Assembly (NCBI GenBank): GCA_015272515.1
Contig: JACYLN010000055.1
Span: 1 to 38,101 of the forward strand
From: Leptolyngbyaceae cyanobacterium C42_A2020_001
Lineage (GTDB): Bacteria > Cyanobacteriota > Cyanobacteriia > Leptolyngbyales > Leptolyngbyaceae
Direction: 5' to 3'
DNA: 38,101 nucleotides
The position numbers and the translations under genes are program-made. Position 1 is the stretch's first letter. Every line of letters begins with the position of its first letter. Positions 8,330-16,555 of this stretch are shown one piece after another. Under the pieces are notes generated by a model, which searched no databases, was not told where the DNA came from, and saw nothing but the letters and a program-made list of their open reading frames with translations.

Positions 8330-9154
8330 ATGAATATTTTGACCCAACTCCTCAACCAGCCAGCTCTTCCCGCACCTAAAAGGCAACGTCGCGGGGTAGA
8401 ACTTAAGTCCGCCCGTGAAATCGAGATTATGCGGCAGGCTTCTAGAATTGTGGCAACGGTGTTGAAGGAAATTTCAGAACTGGTTGAGCCAGGAATGACG
8501 ACAGCGGATCTGGATGCTCATGCCGAGAAGCGGATTCGTGAAATGGGCGCAACTCCTAGCTTTAAGGGCTATCACGGCTTTCCTGGCTCGATTTGTTCCT
8601 CAATCAACCATGAAGTCGTACACGGCATCCCCAACAAGCGCAAGGTGATTCGGGCGGGAGATGTGTTGAAGGTGGATACGGGCGCATATTTTGAAGGGTT
8701 TCATGGCGATTCTTGCATTACGATCGCCGTGGGAGAGGTAAAACCGGAAGCAGCTCGGCTCATTCGTGTGGCTGAAGAGGCACTTTACAAAGGGATTGAA
8801 CAAGTCAAAGCAGGCGCATTTTTGATGGATTTGGCAGGTGCGATCGAAGATCACGTTAAAGCCAATGGGTTTACAGTGGTGGAAGACTTTACCGGGCACG
8901 GAGTTGGGCGTAATTTGCACGAAGAACCGTCTGTCTTTAACTTCCGCACGCACTCCATGCCAAATGTCAAATTGCGAGCAGGGATGACGCTGGCGATCGA
9001 ACCGATTGTTAATGCTGGCTCAAAAATCACTCGGATTTTGGGCGATCGCTGGACCGCCGTCACTGTAGATAACTCTCTCTCAGCGCAGTTTGAACACACT
9101 GTTCTAGTCACTGAAACGGGCTACGAAATCTTGACCGATCGCACCAGCGTCTAG
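8330..9154 (+). CDS. map: type I methionine aminopeptidase
   Basis: Removes the initiator Met from new proteins. The 274-residue product has all metal ligands of the pita-bread fold: Asp116 (VDTGAY), Asp127 (HGDSC), His190 (TGHGVGR), Glu224 (AIEPIV) and Glu255 (FEHTV), plus the substrate-side His98 (VVHGIP). An N-terminal extension of about 27 residues ([22 protein letters not shown]) is typical of one of the cyanobacterial Map paralogues. The ATG at 8330 is preferred to a TTG at 8303. It is monocistronic: the next gene is convergent, ending 14 bases away. No terminator is obvious in the short gap. Confidence 0.95.
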   Translation: MNILTQLLNQPALPAPKRQRRGVELKSAREIEIMRQASRIVATVLKEISELVEPGMTTADLDAHAEKRIREMGATPSFKGYHGFPGSICSSINHEVVHGIPNKRKVIRAGDVLKVDTGAYFEGFHGDSCITIAVGEVKPEAARLIRVAEEALYKGIEQVKAGAFLMDLAGAIEDHVKANGFTVVEDFTGHGVGRNLHEEPSVFNFRTHSMPNVKLRAGMTLAIEPIVNAGSKITRILGDRWTAVTVDNSLSAQFEHTVLVTETGYEILTDRTSV

Positions 9155-9168
9155 CGCCTTTCCGGAGA

Positions 9169-10509
9169 TCAAGACCTGGACGCACGAAGATGCTGAGAAA
9201 ATTTCAGCGTGAAGGTAGTGCCCCGCCCCAGTTGGCTATCGACGGCGATTACGCCTTGCATTAGTTCAACTAAAGCTCGAACAATTGTTAACCCCAAGCC
9301 TGTGCCAGTATGTCGGCGAGTGGTTGTTTGGTTGACCTGCCAAAACTCCTGAAAAATTAGCTTCTGGTTGCTAGGGGCGATTCCGATACCCGTATCTTGA
9401 AACTTGATTTGAATCAGGTTGTCTGCGGGGGATGGGATAGCTAATGTGACGCTGCCTGTTTCGGTAAACTTGATGGCATTTGACAATAGATTTGTCAAAA
9501 CTTGGCGCAGTCGGTTGGGATCATTGGTAATCATGATGCTGGGTTGGGTCACCTGAAATTGCAATTTCAATGATTTTTGTTCTGCCAGGCTCTGTAATTC
9601 GTCAACGGTGGAAGCCGCTAGCTGAACCAGATCAAATAGTTCAAGTTGCAGTTCAATACTGTTGGCTTTGAGTTTAGAGAAGTCCAAAATTTCTTCGATC
9701 AAAAGCAGCAAGTGTTTGCCATTGCGGGCGATACTCTCAATCATGTGCGTCAGTTTAGGGTCATGTTGCTGATGAAAGTTACGCCGCAGCAGTTCAGAAA
9801 ATCCCAAAATCGCATTCATGGGAGTTCGTAGTTCATGGGAAATGGTCGCCATAAATTGACTTTTCAGGCGATCTGCTTCGAGCAACTGCGTATTTTCTAG
9901 CTGCACTTTGCGGAGTTGATGCTCAGCTTGTTTGCGGGCAGAAATGTCTCGCAGTAGCCAGCGCAGAGCGATCGCTTTACCGTTGCTATTTCGTACAGTT
10001 TCGACCGTAATAGCAGCATCAAATGTCTCCATATCCCGCCCACACAGAGGAATCTCCCATTCCTGGATGCGGTGAATGGTTGGCAGTTGACTCAAAACAG
10101 AGTGAAACAATTGCCGCTGCGATTCTGGTACAAATCTTCCCAGGGGTTTCCCAACCAGATAGGTTTGAGCAACGTTAAACAATGCCGCCGCTGTGCAGTT
10201 TCCTTCCTGCATAATACCATAAATATCAGTCACCACATACCCATCAGGCGCAAATTCAAACAGTTCTCGGTAGCGTTGCCGTTCATCCTCAATCACTTGT
10301 CGGGCAGCTAGCAGTGCCTGGTTTTGTTGGTGTAGTTCTTCCTCCGCTATCTGTAACCCTTCTAGTGCCAAGCGGAGTTCTTCTAAGCAAACGATGATCA
10401 AATGAGACTGTCGCCAGGGGAAATCACAGGCATTTTTATACAGTTCTTGAGTCCGCTGCTGAACGATGTGTAGATTTTGAGTAAATGTCGCCTGCTCATG
10501 ATTAGACAT
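9169..10509 (-). CDS. soluble PAS-domain sensor histidine kinase
   Basis: A cytoplasmic two-component sensor of 446 residues with no membrane segment. Order: helical/coiled-coil N-terminus (about 1-76), PAS domain (about 77-195, RELFEFAPDGYVVTD... to RDISARKQAE), a short linker helix, HisKA with the phospho-acceptor His225 in ATISHELRTPMNAILGF, then the HATPase domain with the N box (NLLSNAIKFT), G1 (DTGIGI) and G2 (GTGLGLTIV) motifs. The ligand sensed by the PAS domain cannot be read. No response regulator is adjacent, so its partner is an orphan elsewhere. GAGG eight bases before the ATG supports the start. Confidence 0.93.
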   Translation of the reverse strand: MSNHEQATFTQNLHIVQQRTQELYKNACDFPWRQSHLIIVCLEELRLALEGLQIAEEELHQQNQALLAARQVIEDERQRYRELFEFAPDGYVVTDIYGIMQEGNCTAAALFNVAQTYLVGKPLGRFVPESQRQLFHSVLSQLPTIHRIQEWEIPLCGRDMETFDAAITVETVRNSNGKAIALRWLLRDISARKQAEHQLRKVQLENTQLLEADRLKSQFMATISHELRTPMNAILGFSELLRRNFHQQHDPKLTHMIESIARNGKHLLLLIEEILDFSKLKANSIELQLELFDLVQLAASTVDELQSLAEQKSLKLQFQVTQPSIMITNDPNRLRQVLTNLLSNAIKFTETGSVTLAIPSPADNLIQIKFQDTGIGIAPSNQKLIFQEFWQVNQTTTRRHTGTGLGLTIVRALVELMQGVIAVDSQLGRGTTFTLKFSQHLRASRS

Positions 10510-11006
10510 AGCGATCGCCTCGTTCTTATTGCTTATCTTTTAAGCTGGTTGGTATATACACCAAAATGATGGGTCAGTTTTTACTAAAAGAAGCCTACCA
10601 CTTAGGTGAAAATTCAGTAACGTAAGGGGGATCTTAAGAAACAGTATTTAAGTCGAGTTCGTTAAATCCAGATCTCTCGACTCTATCCATGCCGTGCTGT
10701 TTCACGGCTTAACTAAGGTAGGAAGGTGCAATCATTTGTAGGGTGGGTTAGCGTAGCGTAACCCATGCGGGCGTTGGGTTTCGTGTCTCAACCCAACCTA
10801 CGTTGTTTTATATTTAATTTCGCCCAGCTACTTAATCTAAGTTCAATAATGGTTGAGTAGTAAAGCTAACATTAATAAGTTTTAGCTCCTATGTCTAAAG
10901 ATTGGAACTCCCCTAAATGAGGTATAAAGCATCCTCTAAAGGCAGAGTAAGAGCTTTGTCGTTGGGTTTATTCAAATAGAAATTGCTATTAAATCTTAGA
11001 ATTCTT
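10510..11006. other. 497-base spacer between histidine kinase and exonuclease
   Basis: I find no gene. It holds a small perfect hairpin, GCCGTG (10691-10696) / CACGGC (10703-10708), and the interspersed repeat at 10738-10801. Base composition is more AT-rich than the flanking genes. The promoter of the minus-strand histidine kinase should be in the left part. The right part lies downstream of the exonuclease gene and has no clear T-tailed terminator. Confidence 0.5.
10738..10801. repeat. interspersed inverted repeat (GTAGGGTGGGTT type)
   Basis: Outer arms GTAGGGTGGGTT (10738-10749) and AACCCAACCTAC (10790-10801) are inverted repeats with one mismatch. Nested inside is GGGTTAGCGTAGCGTAACCC (10745-10764) with 6-bp self-complementary ends. 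This family of short repeats is widespread in intergenic regions of cyanobacteria and may be a miniature non-autonomous element; the copy number in this genome cannot be judged from one window. Confidence 0.7.
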
Positions 11007-11771
11007 CTAAAATTTGTAAAGTTCTTGATGGACTCGTTCGATCTCGCAGCGTTGATACATTAGAGTTTGATAACGACCCACTAAACGCGGTTCTACTTTT
11101 GCATTTTTCAGCCAAGTTTTTGCTTGTTTGCTCGTGGTATTTAAGAGTGTTGCTGCATATTTTAAGGTGAGCCATTGTTGCCGAAATCGTGTTAATAAAA
11201 CGTCATCTGCTTCGGTTTGAATTTCAGTCAACAGGTGTTTGGCTAGCAGCCAGCAGGCTTGGGTATCGGCTGCGGCACGGTGCGATCGCCCCACATCAAA
11301 TCCAAAATGTTCTACTAAATTAGGCAAACTACGCGACGGTAGATCGGGGAGCATCAATCGTGCCAGCATCACTGTACAGAGTTGCTCATCCTCCGCTCGT
11401 GAGAACGGCACATCAATGTAATTAAACTCAGACTTCAAAAAACTGTAATCAAATGCCAAATTGTGCGCTGTCAAAATTCCGGCATTGACCAGTGGTAAAT
11501 AGTCGCGCCAAATATCTACTGAAAGCGGTGCGGTATTGACCATATCCTGCGTGATCCCCGTAAACCGAGTGATAGCTGGCGGAATGGGCACTTGCGGATT
11601 TACTAAATGGGTCTGCTGGTAATGAACTCCGTTTTCCAGGCTAGCTTGTAGCACGGAAATTTCGATTACCCGACTGAGTGGCGGACGATACCCAGTCGTC
11701 TCCACATCCACAACAGTGAGTGTTTCGTGGCTGAGGCGACGGTAGTAAGCCAAAAGCTCGGTTGATAACAC
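11007..11771 (-). CDS. DnaQ-like 3'-5' exonuclease
   Basis: A DEDDh-family exonuclease of about 254 residues. The catalytic set is visible: Asp and Glu of VVDVETTGY (ExoI), Asp in AHNLAFDYSFL (ExoII), and His with the final Asp in SHRAAADTQA (ExoIII). The exonuclease domain takes the first two thirds; the basic C-terminal third (from about residue 185, RFRQQWLTLKYAATLLNTTSKQAKTWL) looks like a helix-turn-helix-like nucleic-acid-binding tail. It could proofread DNA or trim RNA; it is not fused to a polymerase or helicase. The start is uncertain. GTG at 11771 gives MLSTELLAYYRRL, while a TTG at 11807 would add 12 residues. No operon partner is obvious. Confidence 0.85.
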   Translation of the reverse strand: MLSTELLAYYRRLSHETLTVVDVETTGYRPPLSRVIEISVLQASLENGVHYQQTHLVNPQVPIPPAITRFTGITQDMVNTAPLSVDIWRDYLPLVNAGILTAHNLAFDYSFLKSEFNYIDVPFSRAEDEQLCTVMLARLMLPDLPSRSLPNLVEHFGFDVGRSHRAAADTQACWLLAKHLLTEIQTEADDVLLTRFRQQWLTLKYAATLLNTTSKQAKTWLKNAKVEPRLVGRYQTLMYQRCEIERVHQELYKF

Positions 11772-11807
11772 AACGTTTAAGCCGAATGCCGAAGGAAAAA
11801 TTAGCAA

Positions 11808-11831
11808 AGGGCACCTGTAAGAAGATGCCCT
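11808..11831 (-). terminator. hairpin downstream of the DEAD-box helicase
   Basis: AGGGCA (11808-11813) and TGCCCT (11826-11831) form a 6-bp stem with a 12-nt loop between the helicase stop and the exonuclease start. On the minus strand the stem is followed by TTGC and, a few bases later, ATTTTT. It is a plausible but weak terminator separating the two genes. Confidence 0.4.
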
Positions 11832-11900
11832 AGAAAAGAATTCAATCGGGAGCAGGTCAGTTTTGCAAGTCTCTGCTCTCTCCCATCCCCAGCTTAGCGA

Positions 11901-13322
11901 TTACTGGCCGGAGTTGACTCCCCGTTTAACTGGTTTGGGTTTAGGACCAGAGTGCCCTCCCCTAGCCGAGTGAGTTTGAGGAGCGGGATCATCCCACTGA
12001 TCACCCGCTTCTTGAGCAGTTCTCATCCAGGCAGGACGGGTTTGATCGTAGGCCATCTGCAAGGCAGCCGCTGCGATCGCGTGAGGTTCATATTCCTCCG
12101 ACAGTTGCGCCACAATTGGCAAGAAGGATGCCATGCGTTCGCCTGCCAGTGCTTCCCGCAGGGAGGCTTGCAACTTCTCGATCTGTCGTGCTTCAATCTC
12201 AGCGCGAGTCGGAATCGAGGCGATCTCCAAACGTTGACGGATGTGATTCTCGATGTCTTTCAGCTTGCGCCGATCCAGTGAGTGGATCAGAGAAATCGCC
12301 GTTCCCTCTTTCCCAGCGCGTCCTGTCCGTCCAATGCGGTGGACATAGTTTTCCACACTGTCGGGCAGGTCGTAATTAATTACGTGGGTCAGGTCATCGA
12401 CGTGAATTCCTCGGGCGGCAATATCGGTGGCAACTACCCAGCGCACCTGTCGTTGCCGGAAGCGCAGCAGCAACCGTTCGCGCTGAGTTTGGCTAAGATC
12501 GCCGTGGTATTCATCCACACTGTGTCCAGCGGCTTGCAGTTGGCTGGTTAGCTCGGCAGCCGATTTCCGAGTCCGCACAAAGATGATTGCCGAATCGGGA
12601 TCTTCCAATTCCAAAATAGGCAGTAAGGCGCGGGCTTTTGTCCAACCACGAGGTACGAGGTAGGCAACCTGGTTAATCCGCGTTGGTGCGGCTTTGGGTT
12701 GCTCGATCGTGATTGTTACGGGCGATCGCAGGAACTTGGTCACCAACTTGCGAATCGAGGGATCCATCGTGGCGGAGAAGAATGCGGTTTGCCGCTCGGT
12801 GGGTGCCTGATTGAGGATCTTCTCAACATCCTGAATAAAGCCCATATTCAGCATTTCGTCGGCTTCATCCAACACCAACCAGTTGACCTGGTTCAGCTTC
12901 AAATCGCCGCGATTCAACAAATCCAGTACCCGACCTGGTGTGCCTACCACAATCTGAGCACCGCGCTGAAGCCGAGAAATTTGCGGATCGATCGCTTGCC
13001 CGCCATAAATCGTTAACACTCGTAAACGGCGATCGTCATTAAAACCGCGAATCGCTTGACCAACCTGCAACGCCAGTTCTCGCGTTGGCGTTAGGATTAA
13101 TGCCTGAACTGCTGGGGACTTGACATCGATCCGCTCCATGATGGGCAGCGAGAACGCGGCAGTTTTGCCAGTGCCAGTTTGCGCCTGACCCACCACATCC
13201 CGTCCGGAGAGAAGATGGGGGATTGCCTGCGCCTGAATTGGAGTGGGAGTCGTGAAGCCAATTTCTTCTAAGTAACGACTGCGAAGCTCAGAAAGTCCAA
13301 GACTATGAAACGAAAGAGTCAT
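11901..13322 (-). CDS. DEAD-box ATP-dependent RNA helicase (Crh-type)
   Basis: Unwinds RNA duplexes at ATP cost; cyanobacterial members of this group are linked to cold and redox responses. The 473-residue product shows Q motif (FTTPTPIQAQAIP), motif I AQTGTGKT, Ia PTRELA, GG, TPGR, motif II DEAD, motif III SAT, and in the second RecA domain IIFVRTR, ATDIAARG and HRIGRTGRAG. After the core (about residue 365) comes a helical extension and then a glycine/lysine/proline-rich tail (SARGGHSGPKPKPVKRG) suited to RNA contact. The ATG at 13322 is chosen over an upstream reading (13409) because AAGGAG stands six bases before it and the protein then begins MTLSFHSLGL. rimO lies upstream on the same strand, with a hairpin and T-runs between the two. 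Confidence 0.94.
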   Translation of the reverse strand: MTLSFHSLGLSELRSRYLEEIGFTTPTPIQAQAIPHLLSGRDVVGQAQTGTGKTAAFSLPIMERIDVKSPAVQALILTPTRELALQVGQAIRGFNDDRRLRVLTIYGGQAIDPQISRLQRGAQIVVGTPGRVLDLLNRGDLKLNQVNWLVLDEADEMLNMGFIQDVEKILNQAPTERQTAFFSATMDPSIRKLVTKFLRSPVTITIEQPKAAPTRINQVAYLVPRGWTKARALLPILELEDPDSAIIFVRTRKSAAELTSQLQAAGHSVDEYHGDLSQTQRERLLLRFRQRQVRWVVATDIAARGIHVDDLTHVINYDLPDSVENYVHRIGRTGRAGKEGTAISLIHSLDRRKLKDIENHIRQRLEIASIPTRAEIEARQIEKLQASLREALAGERMASFLPIVAQLSEEYEPHAIAAAALQMAYDQTRPAWMRTAQEAGDQWDDPAPQTHSARGGHSGPKPKPVKRGVNSGQ

Positions 13323-13338
13323 TGAATCTCCTTGAATA
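13323..13338 (-). promoter_or_regulatory. ribosome-binding site of the DEAD-box helicase
   Basis: On the minus strand the sequence reads ...CAAGGAGATTCAATG. The AAGGAG element is well placed and decides the ATG at 13322 over the longer in-frame reading. Confidence 0.75.
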
Positions 13339-13369
13339 GAAGGAAGTAAATAAAAAACACAAAAAACAC

Positions 13370-13402
13370 TCAAAAACCTATGAATCAGGTCAGCGCCTGA
13401 TT
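13370..13402 (-). terminator. hairpin plus T-runs between rimO and the helicase gene
   Basis: AATCAGG (13383-13389) / CCTGATT (13396-13402) form a perfect 7-bp stem with a 6-nt loop. On the minus strand the stem is followed after six bases by TTTTT, then TTTTTT runs. It lies after rimO and about 60 bases before the helicase start, so it could end rimO transcripts or act as an attenuator in the helicase leader. Confidence 0.5.
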
Positions 13403-13430
13403 GAGGCATTTAGCGATCGCAACGAATGAC

Positions 13431-14786
13431 TTAAGGAACCGTCATTGGTTGACCTTTCAGCAAATCTGTCACCGTTGCCACATGACCATAGAGGTCGTAA
13501 ACATCTGCGTCATCGATCACAACCGAGACCAGTGACCCCAAACGGGCTTCGCCAGAGAGATACACGAGTCCATCAACATCAGGGGAGAACCGAGCAGAGC
13601 GCCCAATCAATTCACCCGTGGCGGGGTTTTCTTGCTCAATTAATACATCTACAACCCTGCCAATTTCCTTGCGGTTCTGCTTCAAAGAAATTGGTTGCTG
13701 TACTTGCATCAAAGCATCTCTGCGAGCCTCCATAACAAGACTGGATAACTGGTTCGGTAAATCGTAAGCTGGAGTTCCCTCTTCGGGAGAGAACGTAAAC
13801 ACCCCGACATGGTCAAACTCGTGGCGTTGTACAAACTGAAGCAGATGTTCAAAGTGCTCCTCAGTTTCGCCCGGAAAACCCACAATAAACGTTGTTCGCA
13901 ACACAGCATCAGGAATGGCTTCTTTTAACCGCTCAATGATGCAATCGTTAACTTGTCCTTGCCAGGGACGATTCATTGCTCGCAACACTTCCGGATGGGA
14001 GTGCTGGAGGGGTAAATCCAAATAGGGCAAAACGTTTGGCGTGTCCTGAATGGCAGCAATGACATCAGATGTTAACCCGGTGGGGTAAGCATAATGCATC
14101 CGAATCCAGGGCACATCTACCTCACCTAGTGCCCGCAGCAGTTCCGCCAGCTTGGGCTTGCCGTAGAGGTCAATCCCGTAGTTGGTAGTGATCTGGGAGA
14201 TCAAAATGATTTCCTGAACACCTTCTGCTGCAAGCTGGTTGGCTTCTGCCACGATGGACTCAATGCTGCGCGATCGCTGCTTCCCCCGCAGATGAGGAAT
14301 AATGCAAAATGCACAGCGATAGTCACAGCCCTCAGCAATTCGCAGGTAAGCAATCCCCTCCGTAGTTGTGCGATAACGCGGTGTGGTTTCATCAGCGATG
14401 TAAGTCGGTTCTGGGGAAACCTCTTTCACCCGTTCTCCGGCTTCTGCTCGCTCAATCACGTCCACAATTTTGTGATAGTCACCCGTACCGACTAACGCCA
14501 CGGCTTCGGGAATTTCTTGCAGCAATTCATCTTGAAAGTGCTGCGCCATGCATCCCGTAATCACGATTTTCTTGTCACTCTCTGCCAGTTCTACCAACGT
14601 GCGAACGGATTCTTCGCGTGCGGACTGGATAAAGCTACACGTATTGACAATGACGTAATCAGCCAGTTCATCATTCGCACTAACTGCGTAGCCAGCCTCT
14701 GCTAGTAAACCCAGCATATGCTCTGTGTCAATCCGATTTTTCTCGCATCCAAGATGAGAAATGGCAATGCTCGGCTTATTGCCCAT
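13431..14786 (-). CDS. rimO: ribosomal protein S12 (aspartate) methylthiotransferase RimO
   Basis: Radical-SAM enzyme that methylthiolates a conserved aspartate of ribosomal protein S12. The 451-residue protein has the N-terminal MTTase domain with three cluster cysteines (Cys14 in HLGCEKNR, Cys50 in NTCSF, Cys79 in TGCMAQ), the radical-SAM domain with CDYRCAFC (Cys154, Cys158, Cys161), and a C-terminal TRAM domain (about residues 375-445). [16 protein letters not shown] at the N-terminus and [13 protein letters not shown] distinguish RimO from MiaB. It may share a transcript with the downstream helicase, though a terminator-like hairpin separates them. Confidence 0.96.
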   Translation of the reverse strand: MGNKPSIAISHLGCEKNRIDTEHMLGLLAEAGYAVSANDELADYVIVNTCSFIQSAREESVRTLVELAESDKKIVITGCMAQHFQDELLQEIPEAVALVGTGDYHKIVDVIERAEAGERVKEVSPEPTYIADETTPRYRTTTEGIAYLRIAEGCDYRCAFCIIPHLRGKQRSRSIESIVAEANQLAAEGVQEIILISQITTNYGIDLYGKPKLAELLRALGEVDVPWIRMHYAYPTGLTSDVIAAIQDTPNVLPYLDLPLQHSHPEVLRAMNRPWQGQVNDCIIERLKEAIPDAVLRTTFIVGFPGETEEHFEHLLQFVQRHEFDHVGVFTFSPEEGTPAYDLPNQLSSLVMEARRDALMQVQQPISLKQNRKEIGRVVDVLIEQENPATGELIGRSARFSPDVDGLVYLSGEARLGSLVSVVIDDADVYDLYGHVATVTDLLKGQPMTVP

Positions 14787-15092
14787 GAATACCTAATTTG
14801 TCACTCGCTAAAGGTCTGTCGTCGTCAAGCTGTAGCGATCGCGAGTGCGACGGACTGATCCCCGCGCCTTAAACCCAGTAGCAGAAACCTGCTATGACTG
14901 CTGCCTAATGCAATCGCCCAGATAATCTCTTCGACTATAGTAGCGCATAATCCACAATATTACGATATTTTACAAACTAGTTTCGCTGAATGAATTCAAA
15001 ATCGCTGTGGAATTGATGGAACGACCACTCCCCAATGACGTTATGATTTGAACTATTGGACATTTAGCAGATGAGTCCGGCTTGAGAAACAC
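14787..15092. other. divergent promoter region of rimO and btpA
   Basis: No gene seen. Notable items are a perfect stem TAGCAG (14879-14884) / CTGCTA (14889-14894) with an AAAC loop, a 7-base inverted repeat CACTCGC (14802-14808) / GCGAGTG (14841-14847) close to the rimO start, and a -10-like TATAGT at 14936-14941. The part from 14950 to 15060 is AT-rich and probably carries the btpA promoter. Confidence 0.5.
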
Positions 15093-15944
15093 GTGGACTT
15101 AGTCAAGATTTTTAAAACTCCTAACCCAGTTATCGGTGTGGTACACCTATTACCACTGCCAACCTCTCCGCGTTGGGGAGGAAATTTGAAGACCGTCATC
15201 GATCGCGCCGAACAAGAAGCTGTCGCGCTAGCTTCAGGCGGAGTGGATGGCATCATTGTGGAAAACTTTTTTGATGCGCCGTTTACTAAGGATCACGTTG
15301 ATCCAGTTGTTGTCAGCGCCATGAGCCTGGTGGTGCAACGGCTGATGAGTATGGTGACGCTGCCTATTGGGATCAACGTGTTACGAAATGATGCTCACAG
15401 TGCGCTGGCGATCGCGACCTGCACCCACGCCCAATTTATTCGAGTCAACGTGCTGACAGGGGTAATGGCAACCGATCAAGGCTTGATTGAAGGACGCGCC
15501 CACGAACTGTTGCGCTATCGCCGGGAACTGGGTAGCGATGTCAAAATTTTTGCCGATGTGCTGGTCAAACACGCCCGTCCTTTAAGTGCACCGAACTTGA
15601 CGGTTGCCGTGCAAGACACGATTGAGCGTGGATTAGCCGACGCTGTAATTTTGTCGGGTTGGGCAACAGGTAGCCCTCCCAGCCTGGAAGATTTAGAGTT
15701 AGCAAAAGCCGCAGCGGAAGCAACTCCTGTCTTTATTGGCAGTGGCGCAAATTGGGAGAATATTTCTACCCTGATGCAGGCGGTAGACGGAGTAATCACG
15801 TGCAGTTCCTTGAAACGTCACGGGCGGCGCGATCAGCCAATTGATCCAATTCGGGTAAGCCGATTTGTGGAGGCGGCTCGTCGCAGCGCTACAGCGAAAG
15901 CAGAGGTGCAACCCAAGTCATCGTCTGTTAGTCTGCATTCCTGA
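15093..15944 (+). CDS. btpA: photosystem I biogenesis protein BtpA
   Basis: BtpA is a thylakoid-associated protein needed for stable accumulation of photosystem I reaction-centre proteins. The 283-residue product shows the family pattern: VIGVVHLLPLPTSPRW near the N-terminus, GGVDGIIVENFFDAPF, LPIGINVLRNDAHSALAIA, FIRVNVLTGVM and VFIGSGANWEN, a TIM-barrel-like series. Translation starts at GTG (15093), since an upstream ATG at 15071 runs into a stop after four codons. The stop codon overlaps the next gene's start (TGATG at 15942-15946), so btpA is translationally coupled to a secreted thioredoxin-like gene, and a VKOR gene follows. A link between PSI assembly and lumenal thiol chemistry is suggested by that order. 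Confidence 0.95.
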   Translation: MDLVKIFKTPNPVIGVVHLLPLPTSPRWGGNLKTVIDRAEQEAVALASGGVDGIIVENFFDAPFTKDHVDPVVVSAMSLVVQRLMSMVTLPIGINVLRNDAHSALAIATCTHAQFIRVNVLTGVMATDQGLIEGRAHELLRYRRELGSDVKIFADVLVKHARPLSAPNLTVAVQDTIERGLADAVILSGWATGSPPSLEDLELAKAAAEATPVFIGSGANWENISTLMQAVDGVITCSSLKRHGRRDQPIDPIRVSRFVEAARRSATAKAEVQPKSSSVSLHS

Positions 15945-16408
15945 TGTCACTGAATTCCAATATGATGAATTGCTCTATTCAACGATTTTGGCGGCTTCCC
16001 CTTCTCACGCTGGGGGCGATCGCCCTTGCAGGCTTTGGTGCTAACCCTGCCCACGCAGATCCGGGGAATGGTCTCCCTGTTAACCCAGCGTCCATCACGG
16101 TAGAACTTGCCAATAACAACTCGATTTCGGCGCTGGCAGCACACCTTAAGAAAACAGGCGCAAAAATGTATGGCGCTTATTGGTGTCCTTACTGCACACG
16201 CCAAATGGAGATGTTTGGTGCTGCTTTTCGTAGTATTGACTACGTAGAATGCGACCCCCGTGGCAAGAACCCCAGACCAGAGTTGTGTAAAGCAGCAAAG
16301 ATTCAGGGATATCCCACCTGGGAAATTAACGGGAAATTTTATCCTGGGGTGCAGTCGTTTGAGGAACTGGCAGAAGCCTCGAATTACAAAGGATCTCGCA
16401 AATTCTAG
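15944..16408 (+). CDS. secreted thioredoxin-like protein (CPYC), paralogous to the VKOR C-terminal domain
   Basis: A 154-residue exported protein. The signal peptide (about residues 1-38, ending AHA) is followed by a compact thioredoxin-like domain with the active site Cys81-Pro-Tyr-Cys84 in GAYWCPYCTRQ. The cis-proline region is GYPTWEINGKFYPG, and two further cysteines (YVECDPRGKNP and ELCKAAK) could form a second disulfide. The domain matches the C-terminal part of the next gene's product closely: GAKMYGAYWCP, GKNP, PTWEINGKFYPG and YKG are shared. It should work in the lumen or periplasm as a thiol oxidoreductase, probably passing electrons to a VKOR. It starts within the btpA stop codon. 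Confidence 0.9.
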   Translation: MSLNSNMMNCSIQRFWRLPLLTLGAIALAGFGANPAHADPGNGLPVNPASITVELANNNSISALAAHLKKTGAKMYGAYWCPYCTRQMEMFGAAFRSIDYVECDPRGKNPRPELCKAAKIQGYPTWEINGKFYPGVQSFEELAEASNYKGSRKF

Positions 16409-16555
16409 TGAAAGTTTGAGTTGCCGCGATCGCGCTTAGCCCGCCACAAGTTGACAAAAACTCACGGTTCAAACCGACAATCCCCTAAGCAGATGGGGCA
16501 CAATGGAACATGATTTCCTCAAATTGAGAAGATCTGTTGTGTAAGGGATGTAAGT
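16409..16555. promoter_or_regulatory. spacer before the VKOR gene, possible promoter
   Basis: A perfect -35-like TTGACA (16451-16456) is present, but no -10 box stands at 16-18 bases. CCCC (16482-16485) and GGGG near 16495 could form a short stem. It is possible that the VKOR gene has its own promoter here as well as read-through from btpA. Confidence 0.25.

Noticed and set aside
16451-16456. Perfect TTGACA as a definite promoter for VKOR
   Set aside because: No suitable -10 sequence follows at 16-18 bases, so it is kept only as a weak candidate.
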